Below, one piece after another: positions 1 through 5,641 of a stretch of 12,752 nucleotides of DNA (positions are counted from its first letter, which is position 1; every line of letters begins with the position of its first letter). The position numbers were made by a program, and so were the translations under genes. The notes beneath the pieces are model-generated. The model ran no database searches. It saw only the letters and a list, made by a program, of their open reading frames with translations, and was not told where the DNA came from. Source of the DNA: Gemmatimonadota bacterium. GTDB lineage: Bacteria > Gemmatimonadota > Gemmatimonadetes > Gemmatimonadales > GWC2-71-9. Location of the stretch: assembly GCA_003220855.1 (NCBI GenBank), contig QHTP01000013.1, positions 1 to 12,752 on the forward strand. Direction: 5' to 3'.

Positions 1-954
1 CTGTTCGCCGACTTGGCGAAGGCCAGCGGGCAGCTCGACCCGACGGGCATCGGCTTCACCAAGGGCGATATCATGTATGGCGGCGACATGACCAAGTGGC
101 GCAAGTTTGCCAACTCGCTGCGGTTGCGCCTGGCGATGCATCTGGCGAATGTCGATCCCGCCACGGCGCAAAGCGAAGCCCAGGCGGCCGTCACGGCGGG
201 CGTGTTCGACAGCAGCGGGGACAATGCCCAGCTCCTGTACCTCGCGAGCGCACCGAACCAGAACCCGATCTACAACGACGCCCGCGGGCGCGATGATTAC
301 GGCATGAGCAAGACCTATGTGGACTCGCTCAAGAGCTGGAAGGACCCGCGCCTGCCGGTCTTCGCGCAGCTCAACAAAGACACGATCGTCGCCAACCGGA
401 CCTACAGGGGTCTGCCGAACGGGCTGAACGATGGCGCGGGCGACCCGCTCTTCCTGATCTCGCGCTACGGCGCCTACTGGCGCGAGACACCAAACGCGCC
501 GATTGCCTTGCTGACGTACTCGGAGGTGCTGTTTCTAGAGGCGGAGGCCGCGCAGCGCGGCTGGATCGGCGGCACTGCCGACTCGCTCTACAGCGCGGCG
601 ATCCGAGCGTCGATGAAGCAGTACGGCATCAGCGATTCGGCCAGCAACGCCTATCTCTCCGACACGGTCCGTGTGCGGTACAATCCCGCCACCGGTCTCA
701 CCCAGATCGCGTACCAGAAGTGGGTCTCCATGTTCATGCAAGGCATGGAAGCGTGGACCGAGGTGCGCCGTACCCAGGTTCCGACTCTAGTGCCCGGCCC
801 GAACGCGGTGCTCGCAAAGATCCCGGAGCGTCTGCCGTACGCAGACAACGAGCAGGTGCTGAACCAGGCGAACGTCGCCGCGGCCGTGGCGGCGCAGCAC
901 TTCACGAGCAGCACGGACCTGCAGACACCACTCTGGTTCACGGGACGGCACTAG
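1..954 (+). CDS. SusD/RagB-family outer-membrane lipoprotein, 3' part (5' end outside window)
   Basis: The reading frame is open at the left edge, so the N-terminus and lipoprotein signal are not visible; a TTG at 13 is inside the gene and unlikely to be the start. About 317 residues remain. SusD-like proteins are surface lipoproteins that cap a SusC-type TonB-dependent transporter and bind the incoming nutrient. Visible family traits are KWRKFANSLRLRLAMHLA near the left edge, a D-P-R-L-P segment (residues WKDPRLPVFAQL), the helix TYSEVLFLEAEAAQRGW, and the C-terminal run KWVSMFMQGMEAWTEVRRT followed by IPERLPYADNEQVLNQAN, ending in a typical PLWF tail. This matches the SusD-like_2 (nutrient-binding) branch rather than the large glycan-binding SusD proteins. 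A SusC-like receptor gene is expected just upstream, outside the window. An intrinsic terminator follows 26 nt after the stop, so this is the last gene of its operon. The substrate cannot be told. Confidence 0.88.
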   Translation: MFADLAKASGQLDPTGIGFTKGDIMYGGDMTKWRKFANSLRLRLAMHLANVDPATAQSEAQAAVTAGVFDSSGDNAQLLYLASAPNQNPIYNDARGRDDYGMSKTYVDSLKSWKDPRLPVFAQLNKDTIVANRTYRGLPNGLNDGAGDPLFLISRYGAYWRETPNAPIALLTYSEVLFLEAEAAQRGWIGGTADSLYSAAIRASMKQYGISDSASNAYLSDTVRVRYNPATGLTQIAYQKWVSMFMQGMEAWTEVRRTQVPTLVPGPNAVLAKIPERLPYADNEQVLNQANVAAAVAAQHFTSSTDLQTPLWFTGRH

Positions 955-980
955 GTCGCCGCGCAGGTTCCCGACATGCC

Positions 981-1017
981 AGTCCCCGGGGAGCACGCCG
1001 CTCCCCGGGGACTTTTT
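981..1017 (+). terminator. Rho-independent terminator of the SusD-like operon
   Basis: A perfect 13-bp stem (981-993 pairing with 1001-1013, arms AGTCCCCGGGGAG and CTCCCCGGGGACT) closes a 7-nt loop and runs directly into a T tract ending at 1017. It lies 26 nt past the SusD-like stop codon. Read on the minus strand there is no T tract, so it should act mainly on plus-strand transcription, although it also lies just beyond the end of the minus-strand gene stopping at 1041. Confidence 0.93.
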
Positions 1018-1040
1018 CGCCTCAGTCGGCCCTCTTCCGG

Positions 1041-1520
1041 TCAGTTTCTCGTCGTGCTGTCCGCACGCTGCAGGAAGATCAGGATCAGGCCGTGGCCGCT
1101 GCTGGGATAGCCGGGCCGCGACGTGACACCCAGCGAATAGACTTCGATGCGACGCGCGTCAATGGCCTGGATGGTCACGAGCGGACAGGTGTCCACGGTC
1201 CGCGTCCCATCCACGTACACCTCCGGGTTGGAGCTGCCAGTGACGCTGTCCTTGCCGCGCAGCTCCAGGTTGGGACAGCGGCTGTACTGCGACCAACTCG
1301 AGACGTGCAGCTGCGGCATCGCTTTCTTGACGGCGTCGAGGACGGTGCGGCCGGGATCGGCCGACAGCGCGTCGCCGGTGATGATCACGCTGCCCGCCGT
1401 GGTGGGCGACAGCGGCCTCCCTCCGGGCTCAGTCGACCGGTCAAACGGCCGCCTGGTCGCGCAACCCAGCATGAGGCAGGACAACGCGAGCAGGACGGAG
1501 ACGGAATGGGAACGCAGCAT
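1041..1520 (-). CDS. Small lipoprotein resembling an isolated TonB-receptor plug domain
   Basis: This 159-residue protein begins with a lipoprotein signal peptide: a positively charged start, a hydrophobic run, and a lipobox-like M-L-G-C with the modified Cys at residue 20. The mature part has the order of a TonB-dependent-receptor plug: an ITGDAL segment at about 47-52, LDAVKKAMPQL at 61-71, VYVDG at 101-105, an I-D-A-R-R-I-E-V-Y stretch at 120-128, and a closing GHGLILIFLQ strand at 142-151. Cys82 and Cys112 could form a disulfide. There is no beta-barrel after the plug and no obvious TonB box, so it is not a receptor fragment cut by a frameshift; it has its own signal, start and stop. I recall similar short plug-like lipoproteins being common in Gemmatimonadota, but their function is not established. 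A strong GGAGGTG Shine-Dalgarno supports the ATG at 1520. It might associate with a SusC/SusD system such as the one next door; that is inference. Confidence 0.75.
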   Translation of the reverse strand: MLRSHSVSVLLALSCLMLGCATRRPFDRSTEPGGRPLSPTTAGSVIITGDALSADPGRTVLDAVKKAMPQLHVSSWSQYSRCPNLELRGKDSVTGSSNPEVYVDGTRTVDTCPLVTIQAIDARRIEVYSLGVTSRPGYPSSGHGLILIFLQRADSTTRN

Positions 1521-1524
1521 GGCG

Positions 1525-1531
1525 CACCTCC
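1525..1531 (-). promoter_or_regulatory. Strong Shine-Dalgarno of the plug-like lipoprotein
   Basis: On the minus strand GGAGGTG lies just before the ATG at 1520, with 6 nt between GGAGG and the start codon. This fixes the start of the small lipoprotein gene. Confidence 0.85.
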
Positions 1532-1533
1532 GC

Positions 1534-1560
1534 GTGAGACCAAGTCCCTACGTCTAGAAT
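1534..1560 (+). promoter_or_regulatory. Possible sigma70-like promoter for the nucleotidyltransferase-like gene
   Basis: TAGAAT at 1555-1560 matches the -10 consensus at five of six positions. The best upstream -35 is GTGAGA at 1534-1539 (four of six) with a short 15-nt spacer, so the match is weak. It lies in the 123-nt gap between two divergent genes. Transcription from it would give a leader of about 75 nt. Confidence 0.3.
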
Positions 1561-1643
1561 GGCGCGCTGGACGCCGGGGCGCCAGACCCTCAAGGGTGTC
1601 ACGCTCCCGTTGCTTCTCCTCTCTCGCGGGCGCATTCTCTAGC

Positions 1644-2363
1644 ATGTCCTCACAGCTCACGATCGACACCCTAGGCGACGTGGTGACCCACGCGCTCGGC
1701 CCGCGGCTAGTGGCTCTCCTGCTGTACGGATCGGCGGCCCGCGGAACGCACGTCCCCAAGCGGTCCGACGTGAACACGCTGCTGATCTGCGACGCGGTCG
1801 ACGGTGCGCTGTTCGACGCCCTCGCCCCGGTGGTGCGCGCCTGGACCAAAGCCGGCCATCCGGCCCCGCTCATCCTCACGGAGCGGGAGTGGCGCGAGTC
1901 GGCCGAGGCGTTCCCGATCGAGTATGAGGACATGCGGGAGGCGCACCGGCTGCTCGCGGGGCGCGACCCGTGGCCCGGCGTCCGGGTCGAGCGCGATCAT
2001 CTACGCCGCCAGCTCGAGCACGAGCTGATGGGCAAGCTGGTGCGGTTGCGCCAGGCGTACGGCGCGCTGTGGGCCGAGCCGAAACGCCTAGCGGGCGTGA
2101 TCGTAGGGAGCGCGCCGGGCTTCTTCACGATGCTGCGCGCCCTGCTGCGGCTCGCCGGCAAACCGGTGCCGGGCCGTCCCGAGGCGCTCGTGAGCGCGTC
2201 GGCAGCGTTGATCGGCTTTACCGCGGCGGAGCTGGCGCCGCTGATCCGGCACGCAGAAGGAGGGCCGGCGCTGCGGCTCGAGGGGGGAGCGCGCGACCCG
2301 CTGGTGGCGACGTATCTCGCCGCAGTGGCGCGGACGGCGGAGTATGTGAACGGACTAGCTTAA
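1644..2363 (+). CDS. Nucleotidyltransferase-fold protein with altered catalytic motif
   Basis: A 239-residue protein. Residues 20-48 carry the pol-beta-type nucleotidyltransferase signature: a strand LVALLLYGSAARG with the G29-S30 pair, then S41-D42-V43-N44 followed by a hydrophobic strand. The family norm is GS...D-x-D, where both acids bind the catalytic metals; here the second position is Asn44, so transferase activity may be lost or changed. From about residue 108 the protein is mostly helical (RRQLEHELMGKLVRLRQAY, then GFFTMLRALLRLAGKPVPG), resembling the helical domain often attached to such enzymes. The ATG at 1644 puts the fold right at the N-terminus. No clear Shine-Dalgarno precedes it, and a GTG at 1596 in the same frame would add 16 residues. 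Long open frame upstream to 720 is GC-driven and crosses a terminator, so it is not part of this gene. No antitoxin-like or HEPN partner gene is adjacent. The substrate is unknown. Confidence 0.75.
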   Translation: MSSQLTIDTLGDVVTHALGPRLVALLLYGSAARGTHVPKRSDVNTLLICDAVDGALFDALAPVVRAWTKAGHPAPLILTEREWRESAEAFPIEYEDMREAHRLLAGRDPWPGVRVERDHLRRQLEHELMGKLVRLRQAYGALWAEPKRLAGVIVGSAPGFFTMLRALLRLAGKPVPGRPEALVSASAALIGFTAAELAPLIRHAEGGPALRLEGGARDPLVATYLAAVARTAEYVNGLA

Positions 2364-2391
2364 GCGGAGGATCGCGATCGTCATCGTTTTT

Positions 2392-2485
2392 CCCACCCTG
2401 AAGGGTGGGCTCGGCGGTGAACGTGCGCCCTGAAGGGCATCGCCCTTTAGGGCATACCTGCGCCGAGCCCGGGCTTCAGCCCGGG
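2392..2485. repeat. Nested palindromic hairpin cluster (REP/BIME-like or structured leader)
   Basis: Four small hairpins sit in under 100 nt. H1 pairs 2392-2398 with 2403-2409 around TGAA. H2 pairs 2427-2430 with 2435-2438 around TGAA. H3 pairs 2442-2445 with 2450-2453 around TTTA. H4 pairs 2468-2474 with 2479-2485 around TTCA, which is TGAA read from the other strand. In addition GGGCTCGGCG at 2407-2416 is the exact reverse complement of CGCCGAGCCC at 2461-2470. This 10-bp outer stem would enclose H2 and H3 and competes with H1 and H4 because it uses part of their inner arms. The overall inverted arrangement resembles bacterial interspersed mosaic elements made of two opposed REP sequences. 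No T tract follows on either strand, so it is not a standard terminator. Confidence 0.7.
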
Positions 2486-2500
2486 GACCATCGGGGACGA

Positions 2501-2511
2501 GTCTGACAGAC
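2501..2511. repeat. Short perfect inverted repeat upstream of lemA
   Basis: GTCTG-A-CAGAC is an 11-nt perfect inverted repeat centred on one A, 29 nt before the lemA start codon. It is not explained by the larger hairpin cluster and could be a small operator or a leader hairpin. At this length chance cannot be excluded. Confidence 0.3.
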
Positions 2512-2516
2512 GGCAA

Positions 2517-2532
2517 CACTCTTACAGGAGTG
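2517..2532 (+). promoter_or_regulatory. lemA Shine-Dalgarno inside a small hairpin
   Basis: AGGAG at 2526-2530 lies 10 nt before the GTG at 2541 and is the best ribosome-binding site for lemA. The same bases fall in a 5-bp stem, CACTC at 2517-2521 with GAGTG at 2528-2532, closed over 6 nt. If the stem forms in the mRNA it would partly hide the ribosome-binding site. The stem is short, so regulation is speculative; the Shine-Dalgarno itself is well supported. Confidence 0.55.
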
Positions 2533-2540
2533 ATCCGTAC

Positions 2541-2921
2541 GTGGCTACGAGAGAGCGCAGGTGGGGATACGCGGTTGTGCTGCTGGTCGTGCTCGCGGCC
2601 GGCTGTGGCTACAACACGATCCAGACGTATGACGAGCAGGTGAACGCCGCGGCGTCGCAGATCAAGGTGCAGCTGCAGCGGCGCGCCGACTTGGTCCCGA
2701 ACCTGGTCGAGACCGTCAAGGGGTACGCGAAGCAGGAGCAGACCATATTCACCGCGGTCGCGCGCCAGGACTACAACGAGGCGGTGAACCGCTACAACGC
2801 CTACATCCGGCGCTTCCCGCAGGTGTTGACGGCCAAGCTGCTCGGCAAGGGACCGCGCGAGTACTTCGAGCTGCAGACGCCCGGAGCGGCGCAGGCGCCG
2901 AAGGTGGATTTCTCGAAGTAG
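2541..2921 (+). CDS. lemA: LemA-family lipoprotein with an internal in-frame deletion
   Basis: The 126-residue product starts with a lipoprotein signal ending A-A-G-C (Cys22), then GYNTIQTYDEQVNAAASQIK and QLQRRADLVPNLVETVKGYA, which is the classic N-terminal half of LemA. Residues 74-93 (VAR, DYNEAVNRYN, IRRFP) and the tail LLGKGPREYFELQ and PKVDF match the family C-terminal part. LemA proteins are usually about 180-200 residues; here the segment that normally carries the middle of the helical bundle is missing, with the join at about residues 70-77, and the frame is kept. The start is GTG with AGGAG 10 nt upstream. LemA genes are often followed by a TPM-domain (YgcG-like) gene, but here a hairpin and a convergent operon follow, so this copy stands alone. 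LemA is an envelope protein of poorly known function. The shortened form could be a working variant, a decaying gene or an assembly collapse. Confidence 0.85.
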   Translation: MATRERRWGYAVVLLVVLAAGCGYNTIQTYDEQVNAAASQIKVQLQRRADLVPNLVETVKGYAKQEQTIFTAVARQDYNEAVNRYNAYIRRFPQVLTAKLLGKGPREYFELQTPGAAQAPKVDFSK

Positions 2922-2926
2922 ACAAA

Positions 2927-2949
2927 GGGGCCCCGATCAGCGGGGCCCC
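2927..2949. terminator. GC-rich hairpin between convergent genes, possible bidirectional terminator
   Basis: GGGGCCCC at 2927-2934 pairs with GGGGCCCC at 2942-2949 around a 7-nt loop. It lies 5 nt after the lemA stop and 31 nt beyond the end of the minus-strand M23 peptidase gene. On the minus strand the stem is followed by a short TTT run; on the plus strand there is no T tract. It most likely ends transcription arriving from the minus-strand operon and may also stop lemA transcription. Confidence 0.6.
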
Positions 2950-2980
2950 CTGTGCATTCACGGATCTGCTGAATTGTCGA

Positions 2981-3919
2981 TCAGTCCACGATCGCATCCG
3001 GCATCACGTACTTCAGCGGGTCCACCGCCTTGTGGTTCACCCACACCTCGTAGTGCAGGTGCGGCCCCGTGGAGAGTCCCGTCGAGCCCACCAGCGCGAT
3101 CTTCTGCCCTCGCTTGACGCGCTGGCCGCGGACCGCGAGAATCTTCGAGCAGTGCGCGAAGCGCGTCACCAACCCGTAGCCGTGGTCCACGGTAATCATG
3201 TTGCCGTAGCCCTCTTCCCACTTGACGTCCGTCACGATGCCGGCGGCCGGCGCCTCGATCTCCGCCCCCATCGGCGCCGATACGTCGATCCCCTCGTGCG
3301 GACGCGCGAGATGGAGGATCGGGTGCACCCGCTCCGCCATGAACGCGCTCGTCAACCACCCCTTGGTCGGCATGATCGACGGCATCGCGGCCAGACGCTC
3401 GCGCTGCCGCGACAGGGAGTCATACGCCTGGTTGAGCGACCGCACCAGGATGTTGGCGCGCCGCGCGAGCGCGTCCACGTCGAGCCGCGCCGCCAGCGCC
3501 TGCTGGCCATCCCGACCGAGGGCCTTGAGACTGTCCCGCTCCGACCAGGCGCCCGCCGGGCCGCCGATCCCCGCCTGCTGGACGGTCGTGTCGGTGGGGG
3601 TGAGTCCCGCGAGCAGTCGCATTTCCTGCTCGCGCTCGCTGAAGCGGTGCAGCGTGTCGCGCAGCCCCACCATCCGCTCGCGCATCTGCTGGATCTCGTT
3701 CGCGAGGATGCGGTTCTCGTTTTCGAGTGCGCGGCTGCGCGTGATGTTCACGCCGCGCGAGATAGCCGCGACACCCAGCACCAGGAACGTCAGCGCCACT
3801 ACACTGCCGATGCCGAGCAGCGTCTTCAGGAACGTCTGGGACACCTCCACGGCGCGGGACAAGCCCGAGCCGTGAGGCACCACCATGAGGGTCCAGCGTC
3901 GCTCGGCCTTCTTCCGCAT
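2981..3919 (-). CDS. Membrane-anchored M23-family metallopeptidase (LytM/murein endopeptidase type)
   Basis: A 312-residue protein predicted to cut peptidoglycan cross-links or act as a LytM scaffold in the envelope. It has a short cytoplasmic start with a conserved-looking WTLMVVPHGSG stretch, one membrane segment at about 33-54, a charged coiled coil at about 62-103, a linker, and the M23 domain from about residue 185 to the C-terminus. The zinc and catalytic residues are all present: H208 and D212 in HEGID, H256 in RFAHCS, and H287/H289 in PHLHYEV. The GYGNMITVDHG and GQKIALVGSTGLSTG loops are typical, so the domain should be active. The gene follows metG by 186 nt on the same strand; a possible promoter lies in that gap. 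It resembles MepM-like peptidases but lacks a clear LysM domain, so no gene symbol is given. Confidence 0.9.
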   Translation of the reverse strand: MRKKAERRWTLMVVPHGSGLSRAVEVSQTFLKTLLGIGSVVALTFLVLGVAAISRGVNITRSRALENENRILANEIQQMRERMVGLRDTLHRFSEREQEMRLLAGLTPTDTTVQQAGIGGPAGAWSERDSLKALGRDGQQALAARLDVDALARRANILVRSLNQAYDSLSRQRERLAAMPSIMPTKGWLTSAFMAERVHPILHLARPHEGIDVSAPMGAEIEAPAAGIVTDVKWEEGYGNMITVDHGYGLVTRFAHCSKILAVRGQRVKRGQKIALVGSTGLSTGPHLHYEVWVNHKAVDPLKYVMPDAIVD

Positions 3920-3953
3920 CAGTCTGTTCGCGACCTCGCATCAAACGCGTGTG

Positions 3954-3973
3954 ACCGGCGCGCGCGCGCCGGT
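3954..3973. repeat. Perfect 20-bp GC palindrome upstream of the M23 gene
   Basis: The 20 bases are fully self-complementary with no spacer: ACCGGCGCGC followed by its reverse complement. The core is a 12-nt alternating G/C run. It sits 34 nt upstream of the M23 start codon, between a possible promoter and the coding region. No T tract follows on the minus strand, so it is not a standard metG terminator. It may be a leader hairpin or a protein-binding site. Confidence 0.55.
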
Positions 3974-4038
3974 TCTCGAGCTACCGACCGAAGGGAGAAT
4001 CCGGACAGGGCGTGGGCCCGGTCGCCCGTGGGAGTCCT

Positions 4039-4067
4039 AACCTACGCCTCGCCTTCCAGGCCGTCAA
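4039..4067 (-). promoter_or_regulatory. Possible sigma70-like promoter for the M23 peptidase gene
   Basis: On the minus strand TTGACG (4062-4067) is followed after exactly 17 nt by TAGGTT (4039-4044). The -35 matches five of six consensus bases and the -10 only three of six. It lies in the 186-nt gap between metG and the peptidase gene and would give a leader of about 110 nt containing the 20-bp palindrome. Confidence 0.35.
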
Positions 4068-4105
4068 CATGGACGGACGTGAGCTACATCACACCCCTCG
4101 CGGCG

Positions 4106-5641
4106 TCACGGCTGGGGCAGGCGGGGCTTGGGGAACAGGATGGGAGGCTTCACGATATGCCTGCCTGCGAGGTCCAGGGCGTCGAGGTCGCGCAGTCGTA
4201 TGCTCGTGAGCGGCTGTGACGGGGCAGGGCCGAGTGTGCCCCAGACGGTCTCGGCGGTGGTCGGGAGAAATGGCTGCGCCAGCACCGCGAGCCGGCCGAC
4301 CATGCGCGCCAGGTTGGCGAGCACGGAGTCGAGCTCCGCGGACCGCTCCGGCTGCTTGGCGAGCTTGTACGGCGCGGTTTCTTCCACGTAGCGGTTGGCC
4401 GCGCCGGCGAGGGCGACGAGCTGGGCAGCGCCTTCCTGCACGCGGTTCGCGTCCATGGCGCTCGCGTACGTCGCGAGCGCGCCGCGCGCGGCGCGCTCGA
4501 GCGGCGTGTCGTAGTTGCAGGGGTCGCGCGGCACCACGGCTCCGCGGTAGTTCGCGATCATCGTGAGCGAGCGCGACACGAGGTTGCCGAGCGTATCGGC
4601 GAGCTCGGACGTGTAGCGCGCGTCGAACCGCTCCCAGGTGAAGTCGCCGTCATTCTCGAACCCGACCTCCCGCAGCAGGAAGTAGCGCAGCGCGTCGGCG
4701 CCGTGATAATCGATCGCCTCGCTCAGGCTGACCGCCGCGCCGGCGGTCTTGCTCATCTTGGCGCCCGACCACTGCACGTACCCGTGCGCCCACACGGCGC
4801 GCGGCGGTGGCAGCTCGGCCGCGAGCAGCATGGCGGGCCAGATCACGCAGTGGAACCGGGTGATGCCCTTGCCGATGACGTGAAGATCGGCGGGCCACAG
4901 GCGCTCGAATCCCGGGTCGGGAAATCCCGTGGCCGAGAGATAGTTGATCAGGGCGTCGAACCACACGTACACGGTCTGCTGCGGGTCGCCGGGGAAGGGG
5001 ATGCCCCAGGGCTGCCGCTGTCGGGAGATCGAGATGTCCTGCAGCCCGGCCTCGAGCAGTCGCACGACCTCGTTGCGGCGGATCTCGGGCTCGACCGAGA
5101 GCGCGCCGGAGCGGATGCGTTCGAGCAGCGTGTCGCGGTACGCGCTCAAACGAAAAAAGTGATTGCGCTCGCGCGTCGGGATCAGCTCGAGCGTGGGGTG
5201 CTCCACGCAGTGCCCGTCCACGATCTGCGCCCCGGTCTTGAATTCCTCGCAACCGGTGCAGTACAGCCCCTCGTACTCGGCTTCGAACAGATCCTGGGGA
5301 CGGCGCTGCCGGATGCGCTCGAGCAGGGCGGTGACCGAGCGCACGTGCCGGGGCTCCGTGGTCCGAATCCAGTCGTCGTGGCTGCAGCCGAGGCGGCGCC
5401 AGTACCCGGCGAACGTGTCGGCCATGCGATCGACCCAGGCTTGCGGCGTCATGCCCGAGCGGGCGGCGGCCTGGATGACAGACTGGCTGTGCTCGTCCAT
5501 TCCCATGAGGAAGTGGACAGCGTCGCCGCGCAACCGATGGTAGCGGGCGATGCAGTCCGCGCCGACCTTCTCGAGCGCGTGTCCCAGGTGCGGCTCGCCG
5601 TTCGAGTAGTCGATGGCCGTCGTGAGGTAGAACTTAGGCAA
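4106..5641 (-). CDS. metG: Methionine-tRNA ligase
   Basis: This 511-residue class Ia synthetase charges tRNA-Met with methionine in the cytoplasm. The HIGH motif appears as PHLGH (H18-H21) and the second signature as KMSKT at 295-299. Between them are the family segments HFLMGMDEHSQ, a zinc-knuckle-like C128-x2-C131 with C145-x2-H148, DISISRQRQPWGIPFPGD at 202-219, and VYVWFDALINYLSA at 224-237. The C-terminal third is the helical anticodon-binding domain (SELADTLGNLVSRSL and ETAPYKLAK). There is no C-terminal tRNA-binding (OB) appendix, so it is the short form. The start is TTG at 5641, supported by GGAG 7 nt upstream and by alignment of FYLTTAIDYSNG with the family N-terminus. It overlaps the end of ricT by 8 nt, implying translational coupling. 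Confidence 0.96.
   Translation of the reverse strand: MPKFYLTTAIDYSNGEPHLGHALEKVGADCIARYHRLRGDAVHFLMGMDEHSQSVIQAAARSGMTPQAWVDRMADTFAGYWRRLGCSHDDWIRTTEPRHVRSVTALLERIRQRRPQDLFEAEYEGLYCTGCEEFKTGAQIVDGHCVEHPTLELIPTRERNHFFRLSAYRDTLLERIRSGALSVEPEIRRNEVVRLLEAGLQDISISRQRQPWGIPFPGDPQQTVYVWFDALINYLSATGFPDPGFERLWPADLHVIGKGITRFHCVIWPAMLLAAELPPPRAVWAHGYVQWSGAKMSKTAGAAVSLSEAIDYHGADALRYFLLREVGFENDGDFTWERFDARYTSELADTLGNLVSRSLTMIANYRGAVVPRDPCNYDTPLERAARGALATYASAMDANRVQEGAAQLVALAGAANRYVEETAPYKLAKQPERSAELDSVLANLARMVGRLAVLAQPFLPTTAETVWGTLGPAPSQPLTSIRLRDLDALDLAGRHIVKPPILFPKPRLPQP

Noticed and set aside
1586..1597. ACCC-TCAA-GGGT as another member of the hairpin repeat family
   Set aside because: The stem is only 4 bp with no matching flanks, which is easily found by chance.
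720..1643. Upstream extension of the nucleotidyltransferase-like frame
   Set aside because: It crosses the SusD-like gene, the intrinsic terminator and the antisense of the plug-like lipoprotein. The domain begins right after the ATG at 1644.
2392..2409. First hairpin of the cluster as a terminator of the nucleotidyltransferase-like gene
   Set aside because: The T run lies before the stem on the plus strand, not after it; on the minus strand the stem is followed by A residues.
3032..4219. A 395-codon plus-strand open frame opposite the M23 peptidase
   Set aside because: It is the antisense shadow of a clear M23 gene; the translation is His/Arg-rich and domain-free.
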